Origin: Hemileia vastatrix
Lineage: Eukaryota > Basidiomycota > Pucciniomycetes > Pucciniales > Zaghouaniaceae
Direction: 5' to 3'
DNA length: 64,000 bases
Assembly: GCA_030280995.1 (NCBI GenBank)
Contig: JASXTE010000016.1
Span: 11,352,501 to 11,416,500, forward strand
Position 1 is the stretch's first letter. Every line of letters starts with the position of its first letter. The position numbers and the translations under genes were made by a program. Shown piece after piece: positions 9,944 to 20,905 of the stretch. Under the pieces are notes generated by a model. It was not told the origin of the DNA, searched no databases, and worked only from the letters and a program-made list of their open reading frames with translations.

Positions 9944-11206
9944 TTAATTATAATGTGTTTCAATATGTTTTGCTCTTGAGTGGAAAACTGGGTTTTTAGA
10001 CTTCTTTAATGCACTTTGATTATCGTTTTCAATTAGAGTGGGTTGGTTTATTTCTTCTCCTATTTCAGTTAACATTTTTTGCCACCAAACTGCTTCCTGT
10101 GCTGCCGCCAGATAAGCCCTGAACTCCGCCTCTGTAGATGATGCGCTAATTGCCACCAACTTTTTTCTTTGCCATGAGATGGTGCCATTGTTTCTCATGA
10201 ACACATGGCCACTTGTCGACTTTCTTTTTTCATTCTCGGCCCATCCTGAATCTACAAAGCCCCTTAATTTGCTATTCTCATTGGTGTAATATAATCCCCA
10301 TTTCTCTGTCCCTTTTAAATACCTTCGGACTCGCTTGAAATTTGTCCAGTGAATGTGATTTGGTTTTTCTAGGAACTGTGACAGAATTCCTATGCTATAG
10401 GCAATGTCTGGTTTTGTACATTGAGACAAATAGTTTAGAGATCCAATTGCTGATCGATAGTCTTTTTCTTCTAGTCTAAATTTCACATGTTCCTCATCTG
10501 TAGACTTTTCCATTTTTATGTTTGCTTGCGTTGGAGTTCCACTTATTTTAGTGTCCTCTAAGCCATATTCTTGTACTAAGTTTTTGATGTAATGTTCTTG
10601 TGACAGGAAAATATTCCCGTCTAGTTCTATGGTTACTTTTACCCCTAAGACGTGTTGTACAATTCCTAGGTCTTTAATTTTGAAATTCTCTTTTAATCTC
10701 TTTATAGTGTCATTGCTGTTAGGTCCCACTAAAATCAAGTCATCTACCCAGGCGAAGGCTAAATCTCCGTTGGTGTGAATAAACAAGCAGGGATCCGCAT
10801 CACTTATTCTATAATCATTTCTGGTGAACCATTCAGACATGGTTAAATACCACCACCTCGCTGCTTGTTTTAGTCCATAAAGTGTCTTTTTTAATTTTAT
10901 AATGTATTTTTCTGGCTGTTCTATTAAGTCTTCCTTGTACTCGCTATTATATGCTTCTTGTTTCGTTTCTCTCAGCCACTCAGTGAAGCCTTCTGGGATT
11001 TTGATATATACTGCTTCGTCGTCACTTAATTTTGAATTTAGATATGCAGTGACAAAATCAGCCTGTCTGGGTTTCTGCTTCGTGATTACGGTGTGATTAA
11101 GCAGAAATCGCATAGTACTTAATCTACCTGTTGGTGAAAAAGTTTCTTCTAAGTCAATCCCCTCCTTCTGTTTAAAACCCCTTGCTACACATCTGGCTTT
11201 ATAGCG
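9944..11206 (-). pseudogene. Copia reverse transcriptase-RNase H
   Basis: From the stop at 11207 the frame shows RYKARCVARGFKQKEG, the DFVTAYLNSKL segment, TLYGLKQAARWWY and the catalytic box FAWVDDLILVG. RNase H then gives GFVDSGWAENEKRKSTSGH and STEAEFRAYLAAAQEAVW. These are standard Copia RT/RNase H signatures in the right order. It ends at a nonsense codon at 9944, after which the frame resumes. Product would synthesise element cDNA in the particle. Confidence 0.93.
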
Positions 11207-11209
11207 TTA

Positions 11210-11644
11210 AAGTTGCCCTTCTGCGTTGAATTTCTTATTGAGTACCCACCTAGTTGTAATTGTGGTTTTATTGTCGTCTTTCTTATTCTTAGGTATTATC
11301 TCAAACACTCCGTTTTCTAAAATTGAGTCATATTCTTCGAATATAGCTCTTTTCCATCTTATCCACTCTTTTGAACCTTATGCTTCTTTGTAGGTATTAG
11401 GAATGATTACATTTTCTCTGACAAAATTTTCCATTACCATGGCTTCTAAATTTACTTCCTGCTCATTACTTACTTCTCCTTCTTGGTCTCTCTCCGCCTC
11501 TTTTCCTTTCTCTGCTGTGTAGTTTTGCAAGTTTCCGTATCTCTCTGGTCTTTTATTTACTCTTGTTGACCTTCTTTCCTCTACTATTTTGCTGCCCAAT
11601 TTATCCTGGTCAATTTGTTCCTCCGGTACTTCTTCAGTCTCTAT
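11210..11644 (-). pseudogene. Copia integrase-RT linker
   Basis: This region joins integrase and RT in the same frame and is interrupted by a stop at 11378. The 11378-11599 part is acidic/polar with ERRSTRVNKRPERYGN, the type of linker that precedes RT in Copia pol; the segment 11210-11377 contains KEWIRWKRAIFEEYDSI. No catalytic residues are expected here. Confidence 0.75.
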
Positions 11645-12448
11645 TTACTCAATACTTGCTTCTGTTTCACTAATTGGTATTTCCTCATTCATCTGTCTAA
11701 TTTTTGTAATTGCGACTATGTCCCTTGTCCTTATCACAGTTCCCTTTTCCTGATCCCATACTCTGTACACGCTGTTGTTATGTTCATCCATTCCAACTAC
11801 AATTCCCTTTTTGCACCTCAGGTCCATTTTTCCAACTTTTTGATAGTGGTGTATACTAAACCACACTTCTTTTCCCAATTCTCGTATATTGTTTGTCTTT
11901 GTTACTTCTTTCCACAATCTTTCGTATGGCTCAGACTTGCTGGTTCTGTTATATAGATATGCTGCCGTTGTCATTGCCTCAGCCCATAGGTTCTTGGGTA
12001 GATTCTTTGCTATAATCATTGTCCTGTTCATTCTTTCTGCTATCCCGTTATTTTGCGGTGTGTTGGGTGTGGTGACTACATGGATTATCCCTTGCTCTCT
12101 CAACCATTGTCCCAGGTTATCTACTATAAACTCTCCTCCTCCGTCCCTGATCATCCTTTTTACTATTATCCCTCTTTGCCTTTGCAAATGTTGTATTATC
12201 CCTTTGATTTCTTTTTCACTCTCGCTTTTGTATTTGAGGATTTTTATCCAGACGTATCTGGTTGCGGTATCAACAACTGTAAGTGCAAATCTTGATTTCC
12301 CTAAAGATATTGGCATTATTGGTCCCATCACATCCACTGATAGTTCTTCTCCGGGTGTGTTTGTCTTTTCCCTCTCAGTTTTAAACGGCTTCCTTGTCTT
12401 CTTTCCTTGCTTACAACTATCACAATCTGTGCCATCTCCTGGATGCCC
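11645..12448 (-). pseudogene. Copia integrase
   Basis: Continues the gag frame after the stop at 12449. It begins with the end of the GAG-pre-integrase zinc-binding region (GHPGDGTDCDSCKQGKKTR). The DDE core follows: MDVMGPIMP and TVVDTATRYVW carry the first acidic residue, MIRDGGGEFIVDN the second and TPQNNGIAERMNRTM the catalytic glutamate. A stop at 11645 ends the segment. It would insert the cDNA with a 5-bp staggered cut, which fits the GTTGG duplication. Confidence 0.92.
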
Positions 12449-13786
12449 TCACCTATTATGCTCTTTTACTGATACTTGAGCTCTCATTACTTCTCTCTCC
12501 AAGTGCAAAAATGGTAAGTTATTTTTTATTTTTCTGCGCATTACAACTTTTTTATCTCTTATTACTTCAAAGTTTTCTCTCTCTTTCTTAACTACTTGTG
12601 CTCCTCCACTCCATATTAATGCCTGTGATACTAAACAGTACAGTAAATCAGGAATGTAGTATGCATTTATGAAAACTATTTTATTATTGTCAGAATTATA
12701 TACTACTATATCTCCTTTCCCTCTTATATCTACCGTCCCTCCTACTTCCCCAATATTTACACTGCCTTGAAAGTCTTGAAAGTTCACAAAATCTTCCTTC
12801 TTGTTAAACATGTGTTCCGAGGCTCCTAAGTCTAAGAGTATCTCGTTACTAGGGGTAAGGCACATGTTAGCTTTAACTGTTCCTATGAAAGAGAATTTTG
12901 GCACCTCTTGGTTACCAACATAGATTTCGACATCACTCCCATAGTCCTCTCCATAAAGGAACTTCTCCTCATTACCAAAAATTTCCAGCTCGTAGTTGAT
13001 ATCTTGTTTCTTGTTTGGCCATTCTTTGTCGCTCTCTTCATGACTGAGGATTCTTTTTCCCAAGAACGCCACACTGTTTCCTTCCTTTGATATGTTTGTA
13101 GCTTCGGCTACGTTTGCGTTTTTGGGGGGTGCATACTTGTACTTACTCCATGGTTTTCTACACTCGCGAGCAGAGTGTCCCATAATGCCACAATTATAGC
13201 ACTTCATATTTTTTTTTGTGGTTGTAGCCATTACCATTGCAACAGTTTCTCCTTTCATTGCTGCAAACTGTTTACTGTCCTTTTCCAGGCGTCTCAAAAC
13301 TTCCTCAAGTCCTAGAACTTCTTCTCCTTGTATGAGTATTCTGATGAATGACTCATATTCCTTGGGTAACTTGTGGAGTACTTGCAACGACAATACTTTG
13401 TTGTCGATTTTCAATCCGGTGAGTTTTATTTTGCTGTTTATCGTTCTTACCTCTTTGACAAATTGACTTGCATTGGTGAATTCTATCCCCAATAACTCAG
13501 TAAACGCCATTCTTCTTCCTTGTGCATCCCCTCCGGTGTACTTTTCTTTTAACAAATCCCAAGCTATCTTTCCATCTCCCTTCTTTTCCCCGAAAAACTC
13601 GCTGGAAATCATTGCAATGTGGTCATTGTTGAGACTTCGTATAATCAAGTTGTAAGCCTTTCTCCTTCGCTCCTCCTCTTGCTCGGTGGATCTTCCCATA
13701 ACGTGATTGAGGCAATTCACATTGTCTAGCTCGGCTTCCATGATGGTGGACCATACAAAATAGTTACTTTCATTTATTAGCAGCAA
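12449..13786 (-). pseudogene. Copia Gag and protease
   Basis: A 445-codon frame. Its N-terminus shows the Copia capsid pattern (NYFVWSTIMEAELD). A CCHC zinc knuckle CYNCGIMGHSARECRKP lies near the middle, and a protease motif LLDLGASEHMF follows. The canonical motif is D-S-G-A, so the active-site serine is replaced by leucine here and the protease may be dead. A stop at 12449 cuts the frame before integrase. An ATG farther upstream is possible, as reading continues close to the LTR. Confidence 0.92.
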
Positions 13787-13860
13787 GGATTACCTCCGTT
13801 ATTGTTGTTGTTTGATTCTGACATAGTTGTAGGTGTTACGACACAACAGTACTGATAATG

Positions 13861-14464
13861 TATTGAACTGGTGAATTAAAACTTTTAAATATAATAAAAT
13901 GTATTTCTCAAATATAAACAAATTTCAAATAAATATATACAAAAAATTGTTCTACTAACTAACTAACTAACTATTCTACAAGATCATGCTCATTTATATA
14001 CCTTAGAGTAATAGTGTACATGATACACTTTTCTACTAAAACATTTCACATAACAATTGATTACTTTTGGATTTAGTTTCTCCCACATAGTTGCTACACC
14101 TTTTACTCTTTTAACATTAACTTTTCCTACATCTTGCGCTTTGCGCTTATTGACCTTTTTACTTTTAAATACAAACTTATCCTTCGCCCATGAGACGTTA
14201 GTGGTTTTGTTTCTTTTCTTAAGTATGTCTTTTGCGCCCTTCCTTAATGTCAGATGTTTAGTCTTTATTCTCCATTGCCACCTTAACATTTTAACCTTCT
14301 TATGGATAATGTCTCCTATGATCCTAACATACTTATCCTCATCTGTAACTGAATAGTATTCACTACTAGTATCCTCTTGAGAACTTGTATCGCCATCTTG
14401 TGAGTTATCCAGAGGTTGAGATGTCAAGTGGATGAAAGTTAGATTGGCTTCTAAGGCGTTAACA
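13861..14464 (-). repeat. Copia 5' LTR
   Basis: A 604-bp copy of 9179-9782, starting TGTTAACGCC at 14464 on the minus strand. Just inside (13860 leftward) the sequence CATTATCAGTACTG is the likely primer-binding region, similar in form to the internal-tRNA sites of Copia elements. The GTTGG duplication follows at 14465-14469. Confidence 0.93.
13990..14464 (-). CDS. LTR-encoded ORF, Copia 5' LTR copy
   Basis: The frame that carries the pol tail in the 3' LTR is also open across this LTR: 145 codons from an in-frame ATG at 14427, and open from the LTR start. Both copies end KVYK or KAYK before a stop. About a dozen residues differ between the two, none creating a stop. In this 5' position it has no pol attached, so it would need its own start. 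It may simply be the template copy of the 3' LTR. Confidence 0.4.
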
Positions 14465-14542
14465 GTTGGATGTAATGATTAAGAGGAAGAAGGAAATTGT
14501 TTTTGTACAAGAAGATATATGTGTGTTAAAGCATTCTTACAG

Positions 14543-15404
14543 TGTGGTCATCCTAAATTGGCTGGGGCCTTTGTTGTTTAGTTTGATACTGTTTGATGAT
14601 GTCTTAAATGGCATTGATTTCTGTTTATGGTATTTTTATGAATTTGCGTTCTGAGTATTGAAGCTACAGGGATGAGTCTATCATAATTCAATATCTCTGG
14701 TTTTTCTCCATTTTTTGTGTCTTGATGATTTTATAGAATATTTTAATGTTTAAGGTGCTTTCCGTTGTTTTATTTTTTTAATTGTTTTTAGTGGTTTTAT
14801 GGCTTCAGGGGACCTGGCCTCCTCTAGGCAGGGGACCTGCCTTGGTTGTAGCATTCTGAAGATCTTATCTAGAGGCGTTTTATGCAATTTGGCTGTCAGA
14901 ATTGCCAAATTTGTTGCTGTAGCGTAGATTTTTAGAAGGGGGGGTCTGTGAGTACATACTGAAAAAGACAGTTTGGGGAAACTTTAATTATCAATCAACC
15001 ATCTGGTAATTAGATCACAGTTTCTTGGCCACAGTTGGCTGCTTTTGTTTCAAGGTGACTTCTTCATTTGACTTAACTTTCGAAACAGGTTTCCTGGTGT
15101 AATTTGCAACCTGCATCAAGTATTATTGCTGTTTTCTGTGCAACAAGTGCACAGTATTTTTGGTTTTCTGGTGTGTATCTCTCTGAATTTCAGGTTTGTT
15201 TTGTGCTGTGTTCTATCTAGGCTATTGTCTTGACTTGTTAAGAGGTCAAGAAGTGTGTTGGAAGGTGTGTTGTAAGATTCTCTAATTTGTGGTAGAAAAT
15301 TAATCTCACATGGTATTTCTCAAAGGGAAAGGGGTTTTTCTCTCAAGTTCTTTCTGAAACTCCCTTATTCAAGGCCTATAGCTAGTACTATAGGATTGTC
15401 TACA
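14543..15404 (-). repeat. solo LTR-C copy 1 inside Gypsy-O
   Basis: Homologous, in opposite orientation, to 49914-50980 and 53175-54248. On the minus strand it starts TGTAGACAATCC and ends GATGACCACA. Flanking ACAG occurs at both edges (14539-14542 and 15405-15408), consistent with a 4-bp target duplication. Removing it rejoins the Gypsy-O pre-RT reading. About 860 bp, shorter than the other two copies. Confidence 0.75.
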
Positions 15405-16183
15405 ACAGGGAGCCCTACAAGATTCCAGTTTTTTGCCATGAACCATGGCAACAGAAACCAATACCAATAACCACCGCTTTAAAAGAAGATTATGTTGAAG
15501 TAATTAGAGAAAAAATTAGAACTGGATTATAAGAATGATCATCATCAAGCTATTTAAGTCCAGTATTCTGCATTAAAACCCCAAATGGCAAGCTTAGAAT
15601 AGTTCATGATTCAAGAAAATTAAACAGGGAAACAATAAAAGATGCAGGAATACCACCTAGTGGGGAGGAGTTTGTAGAGATGTTTTTAGGGATAGTTTGT
15701 TATCGTTTGAGCAATATAATGGGGGGATATGATGAAAGAGAGTTTCATCCGGACTCTAGGCCTCTCACAAATATTGATACACCACTTGGATGATTACAGC
15801 TAACAAGATTACCTCAAGGAGAAAAAAATTCAGTTGCTGTTTATCAAGCTCAGATGGCTTGGATTCTACAAGACAATTCTATAAAATATGGTGGTATATT
15901 TATTTATAATGGTGGAATAAAAGGACCTTCAACAGATAATGGTAATGAAGTATTGAAGAAGATTCCAGGGATACAAAAATATATCTGGGAATATACTGAT
16001 ATTTTAGAGAGGATTGTGTTTAGGATTGAAGAGTTTGTTTTAACTATTTCAGGTTCCAAATTTTCTTGTTGTGTGCTAACTTTGGAAATCTTAGGTCATG
16101 TGGTATGTAGAGAAAATAGGATTATGTCAAAGAAGAAGTTAAACCAAATTCATTCCTGGAAGAGACCCAAGAATACAACCTAA
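15405..16183 (+). pseudogene. Gypsy-O reverse transcriptase
   Basis: Translates, with stops, to an RT of a fungal Ty3/Gypsy clade: SPVFCIKTPNGKLRIVHDSR, then GGYDEREFHPDSRPLTNIDT, LTRLPQGEKNSVAVYQAQM, and FIYNGGIKGP where the family has a variant catalytic box. IPGIQKYIWEYTDILERIVF and ISGSKFSCCVLTLEILGHVV follow. The longest open part is 15854-16183. The usual catalytic aspartate pair appears replaced (YNGG), so it is dead. Interrupted upstream by LTR-C. Confidence 0.88.
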
Positions 16184-16219
16184 GTCGGAGGGTTTTTAGG
16201 CATATGTGTTTATGTCAGA

Positions 16220-16681
16220 ATGTTTATCAAAGACTTTTCTTCATTGGTTACTGCTTTGAGAAAGATAACTAGAAAGGATTCTGATTGGGAGTGGGGTGAA
16301 GAGTGTGAAAAGGCTTTTTCTAGGTTGAAGAAGGTAGTTAGAGAAGATATTATCCTGTGCATGTTATATTATGGGAAAGATGCAGGCCAGATTTATTTAG
16401 CAGTGGATTCTAGTCAGATTGCTTCTGGGGCGGTTCTGTCTCAAATGGGTAAAGCTGGTTATATAATACCAGTCAGGTATGAATTTGTGGTTTTTACTGA
16501 GGTGAAATAAAGATATTCTCAACCAAAATTGGAGCTTTGTGGTGTGGCAAAAATTTTAATGAAACTTCAAAATTTTTTATGGGGACAACACTTTGAATTG
16601 CAATTTGATGCTAAATCTTTAGTACAAATGATCACTTCCCCTATTTTACTGAATGCTTCCATGATTAGATAAGTAGCTTTT
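16220..16681 (+). pseudogene. Gypsy-O RNase H
   Basis: The open part 16220-16510 begins with RT thumb/connection (FIKDFSSLVTALRKITRK, then WEWGEECEKAFSRLKKVV) and enters RNase H with IYLAVDSSQIASGAVL. After a stop at 16508 it continues SQPKLELCGVAKILMKLQ and WGQHFELQFDAKSLVQMI. These are the RNase H signatures of the same clade as the upstream RT. Confidence 0.88.
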
Positions 16682-17170
16682 ATGCATTATTTTTTTGATT
16701 TAGTTCACAAGCCTTGCAAGAAATTTACTATGCCAGATGACCTATCAAGAAGACCACCTACTGAAGAGGATTCTGACTCTGAAGAATTCAATGAAGATAT
16801 ACCTGTAATCAAGGCCAGCACAAAAGGTGATGAAGAATTTCCTTACTTCCCCCATGAGGTTGAGTTGGCAAGATTAATATGTGTAGATAGTGAAGAAGAA
16901 GACCTCAACCATGAGGATAAACTGGAAAATAATAAAAATATGATAAATTATGTGCTTGGGTATTTTGATGATGGTGAAGATAAATTAAGTAAAAAAGAGG
17001 TTGGAGATATGGTGTATGTGGTTGAGGATGGTGATATTGTGTGGGATAGTAGAAATTTGGTGAAAGTTGTATATCTTGGAGTATTAAAAAATTCAGTTAA
17101 AGAGAGGTTGGGTGTTTGTAAAAGTTTGGTGAAAAAGAGGTTGAAAAAAGATGAAGATGAAGATGTTTAA
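16682..17170 (+). pseudogene. Gypsy-O RNase H end and acidic linker
   Basis: A 162-codon open stretch. It starts with HYFFDLVHKPCKKFTMPDDL then SRRPP, the conserved end of RNase H in this clade. The rest is strongly acidic (EEDSDSEEFNED) then lysine-rich, as in the linker before integrase. 17171-17318 is degenerate. Chromo-A copy 2 has inserted at 17319 after duplicating ATAAG (17314-17318). Confidence 0.85.
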
Positions 17171-17318
17171 AAGGGTAAAAAGAAAAAAAAAAGAAAATAT
17201 GGTTGTTAAAAGGATGGAAGGTTCAAAGATGGAAAATTCAAAATCTTAAATGATAAAAAGGCAAATTCTAGGAGTTAAATTATTGGCTTGTTCATGTGTA
17301 AGTGATCTAGAAGATAAG

Positions 17319-18125
17319 TGTCAGCCAGGCTACTGGACTTATCCAGTAAAATAATTAATTATTTTACTGAGATGAAGCCACACCTTTTGAATCCTTATTA
17401 GTAATTAATTATTAATTCCCTACTTATGTATTACTTACAACTAACTAGCTAAGTGCACTAAGTAAAGTAAATAATTAATAAAAGTAAGTAATTGTCCCAT
17501 ATATTTTTACTCCCTAACACTGTGCTCAATAATACAGATGAGTGGGAATAAAAATAATGTTAAAATGCAATAAAAATCTTAAAAATTTCAAATTCCTTCA
17601 TTGAGACATTTAGATTTCCGTTGAACCAAAACTTTAAATCAAATGTTTTGTATTAAATGTGACAGTCTAAGGGACCTCAGGTTTTATTTCAAATAAAAAT
17701 GATACCTTTATTGACGTACCATTTAATATATTTTTTGATATTTCATATACTCTCTTTAATTAGTCTTTTTCTTCTCACACCCTTGTATTAGGCAGTTTTA
17801 CTCCGTGTCTTTATTTCTCACATTTTTGCCTATAAGAGGCCTTCTTTTTTTGTACCTTTCAGACCATTCCTGACTTACTTACCAATTTTTATAACACATC
17901 AGTTAAAACAAATCTATTACTATTCTTTATAACATTAGTATTTACAATCCTGTAATTCTAAAAATATAAACTATAATAATACTTGAAGCTCCACCTCTTA
18001 TAACTTGGGTAAAATAATAAAAAAGATATAGAAATACGTACCTTGCCTTTGAAAGTCCAATAAAACCACTTAAAATCCTTGTAGAACCTTCAGCTAAATC
18101 TTCTAGACCAAGAGACACATTGAAA
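17319..18125 (+). repeat. 5' LTR of Chromo-A copy 2
   Basis: 807 bp. Contains a perfect 26-bp palindrome at 17344-17369 (CAGTAAAATAATT and its complement). The promoter-like box reads TATAAGAGG at 17831, a change from TATAAAAGG in the 3' LTR. Confidence 0.95.
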
Positions 18126-18127
18126 AT

Positions 18128-18140
18128 TGGGGGCCTTTCC
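18128..18140 (+). other. primer-binding site, Chromo-A copy 2
   Basis: TGGGGGCCTTTCC starts two bases after the LTR end, as in copies 1 and 3. Confidence 0.75.
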
Positions 18141-18268
18141 GAATTGTTGACGGCGCATTGTTACTGGAGGCAGGAGACTGTAGGGACCATCACTATTCAA
18201 GGTACCTGTAAGGACTAGTGAACGGCAAAAACAACAAGCGTCATATATTACATGACAAAATTTTTTTC

Positions 18269-18325
18269 TGCAAACGGGAATCAAACCGCACTACAAAACT
18301 TAGGTTCATATATTGACTAAATGTG
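18269..18325 (-). other. tRNA-like segment, antisense in Chromo-A copy 2 leader
   Basis: Complement of the tRNA-like segment described for copy 1; the T-loop complement GGAATCAAACC is at 18277-18287, with one change from copy 1. It lies about 130 nt after the primer-binding site. Confidence 0.5.
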
Positions 18326-18519
18326 TTATATTTTGTGGTAATTATTGATATTACTATTTGAGGGTCACTTTTCACTCTTCATTCTCTACGTATTTCCTTT
18401 TACTCAGCACTCTGTAAGTGGCATTAATTTTCTCATTTTACAGGGGGAGGTGTCTAGTAAATTGGAATTATATATTTTATTATTATTATTATCTTTTATT
18501 TTTCCTAGTTGAAAATAAT

Positions 18520-18866
18520 AGAGCAATTGTGTTCTTAGTCCTAGAAGTAATAAAATTATATTTTAAAAAAATTAATTATTACAATTTTCAGTTGACTTTT
18601 GTCCTGATAAATTAAAATTTATTTGTTATAGTTGACAAATTGTCCTGACAATAAATTTTTTTATCTTTCATATTTAATTATTTCAGTAGACATTAAGTCC
18701 GGGTTATCATTTATTTCTTCAGTGGATTAAAATCCTGATAATAAATATCATAAAATTGTTAATAAAAATTTAGATTTAATTCTTCAGTTGATTATTTTAT
18801 AATTCTGGTTTTAAATTGTTGTGAATTAATAAATTGATTATTATTTTAGTTGATATTTATCCTGAA
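18520..18866 (+). repeat. leader array of short repeats, Chromo-A copy 2
   Basis: At least six copies of the motif TTCAGTTGAC, spacer, GTCCTG, near 18588, 18628, 18684, 18720, 18783 and 18848, in sense orientation. Later units are more degenerate than those in copies 1 and 3. Confidence 0.65.
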
Positions 18867-18973
18867 AGATTTTTTTATTTTTTATTTTTTATTAATTTTC
18901 TTTCAAATAAAAAGTATAAATAAAAAACTAATTCATCTTATTGTCTCCCTCACTCATTTCAGTTAAATTTAAA

Positions 18974-20905
18974 ATGACTGACCAAGGTGTTTCTGCTGCA
19001 CGTGAAGAGGAATTGGATCTGATTGATTATGATGAGGCTACTTCTGTGAGCTCTCCTTTAACAAGAAAATTATCTCAAATTAATCAATCATTGCCCCAAA
19101 AAGGATGTGGAGATGGAGGAAGTAGAAATCCTAGTAGACACAACTCAGGATCAGAAACCTGTAATAAACCCCCCAGAAGAACTTCCAAAAGGCTTCAGAA
19201 TAAAAAAGATGCCACTACCTCAACAGGTAAAGAATCTGTCAACACACATAAAGGAATTATGGACAGAAAACTTGAGATTGACGTAAAGAGTAGATGCTCT
19301 GGAGAAAAAGGTAAGAAAGATAGATGCCTTTCTTCAAGAGAAGAGGAAACCTCCTCCTCCCAGGGATCATCAACAATTGGCTCCCCTGAAGCCAGAGAAA
19401 GTGGAAGTATCCAAGTGGCAGTGGGATTGGCTGAACAATCAGTGGGATTACCTGTGTCAAAATCAGAATCAGTTGCCTCAAGCAGGTCCATCAAGACCCA
19501 GCCAAGTAAACCCCACACCTCCTCACCCCTATCAAGGGGGCAGAAGGAAAAAAATCAATATGGTCTTGCCCAGCAAACCTTGGTAAGCCCCTCTATTGAT
19601 TCTCAAGTGCCATTTCTTGTAGCTGATTCTGTTCCTTCAGATAAATATGGAAGGGAAGATGAAACCTTGAGACCAGTAGAGGCTGGGAGTAGTAGACAAA
19701 TCACTCATGTATCTAATCCTTTACTTTTAATTTCTACTTCAATGATTAATCCTGATATGGCTGTGATTTATGAAACTCTTGATCCTGAGTTTTATGAGAA
19801 TCTGGAAAGCTACTCTGTTTCCTTATTGAGGAACACTCCAGATGTAGCAAAGATTAATGATGAGTATTTGAGAGATATTATTGCAAAGCAAAATCATATT
19901 ATGAACAATATGCAATTTACTCAGAAGTTTAATGGTTTATTAACTGAACAAGGGTATCAATCATTAAGGAGTAAATTGCAAAAAGTTTCTGATGATTTGT
20001 TTAATTATAAAGCAACTCATGAAAAGAAGGTTGCTTTGTGGAAAAATATTAAAAATGATTTGTCCATATTAAAAGACACTGTATCTATCTGTTGCCAGGA
20101 GCTGGAGATAGATAAGATGAATCTGAAAAGATTGAATGACCATTATTCATCTTTTCAAAATAAAAATCAGTTATCTTTTGCAACCATCAATGAGAGTTTA
20201 TCTAGTCTTTCAAGAGTTAAAACAAGACTAACAACCATTGAAGAGAAATTGAACTCATTGTTGAATGACCAAAAATATTCTTTCATTTCTTTAAAGGAAC
20301 ATATATTGCAGAATGCTCAAATATTACCTGTGGCTAGTTCATCTAAAATAAAAATAGTTCCAGAGATACCTGTTGATACCACTGAGTTTCCATCAAAAAT
20401 TGATGATGCACCGGGTTCTTCAACAGAGGAATTAAACAATGAGATTACTGCCCAATTGGAGAAGTTACAGCTGATTCTTACTCAGAAACAAGCTGGTACC
20501 AAGGAGACTCCTTCAAATCAAAAGAATTGGCCAAAACCTGACCAATATCGAACATTTGATGGTGATTATTCTTCTGATTGGCAACAATTCATTTGCAGAA
20601 TTGATAACTTAAAAAACTCTTACAAACTCCCAGATGAGGAAGTTGTGTCTAAGTTAATTTCTTTATTTAGCAATGTAGCCCTAATTTGGTATGAATCTTT
20701 CCTCTTAGATGAGAATGATTACTCATGGGAAGATTGGAAAAAATTAATTAAAGCACAATTTGGGGGCTCCAAGTTTAGGAAGGCTCAACAAAGGCAGTAT
20801 GAGGAAACTAAATTTAGTTCTTCTAATGATAAACCTATTGAGTTCTTAATGAAACTTGTTAAAATCTTTAGAGCTATGGACCCAAAAATAGAGTTTGTGT
20901 TATAG
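18974..20905 (+). pseudogene. Chromo-A copy 2 Gag (main frame)
   Basis: The start at 18974 (MTDQGVSAAREEELDL) is shared by all three copies; an ATG at 18941 is also in frame. The first 190 residues are S/K/E-rich and low-complexity; about residue 260 onward is helical, and the Gag core includes WPKPDQYRTFDGDYSSDW, SYKLPDEEVVSKLI and KAQFGGSKFRKAQQ. It ends at TAG 20903-20905 where copy 3 has TGG, so Gag-Pol is cut. Gag and Pol share this frame (2) through 22513. Confidence 0.9.
19113..19586 (+). pseudogene. overlapping +1-frame ORF-B in gag, Chromo-A copy 2
   Basis: Starts 139 nt after the gag ATG and encodes 157 codons then TAA, except for one internal TAA around residue 56 at 19278-19280. 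Residues 34-78 are coiled-coil-like (from LPQQVKNLSTHIKEL), then KWQWDW, a proline/glutamine-rich run (HPYQGGRRKK) and a final KPW before the stop. The stop is embedded in GGTAAG, a good splice-donor match. Two ATGs at 19029 and 19032 are in the same frame but soon reach TGA. Family unknown. Confidence 0.6.

Larger units (their letters stand above)
9179..14464 (-). mobile_element. Ty1/Copia LTR retrotransposon, complete but inactivated
   Basis: Two 604-bp LTRs (9179-9782 and 13861-14464) flank a minus-strand gag-protease-integrase-RT-RNase H frame, the Copia order. Target duplication GTTGG lies at 9174-9178 and 14465-14469. All recognisable pol segments share one frame, broken by nonsense codons at 12449, 11645, 11378, 11207 and 9944 but with no frameshift. 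The LTRs differ at a modest number of sites, so the insertion is not very recent. A polypurine tract (AAGGGGGTG on the minus strand) abuts the 3' LTR at 9783-9791. Confidence 0.95.

Noticed and set aside
11615..12591. Long hydrophobic plus-strand ORFs opposite the Copia integrase
   Set aside because: Antisense shadows of pol; no membrane-protein family recognised.
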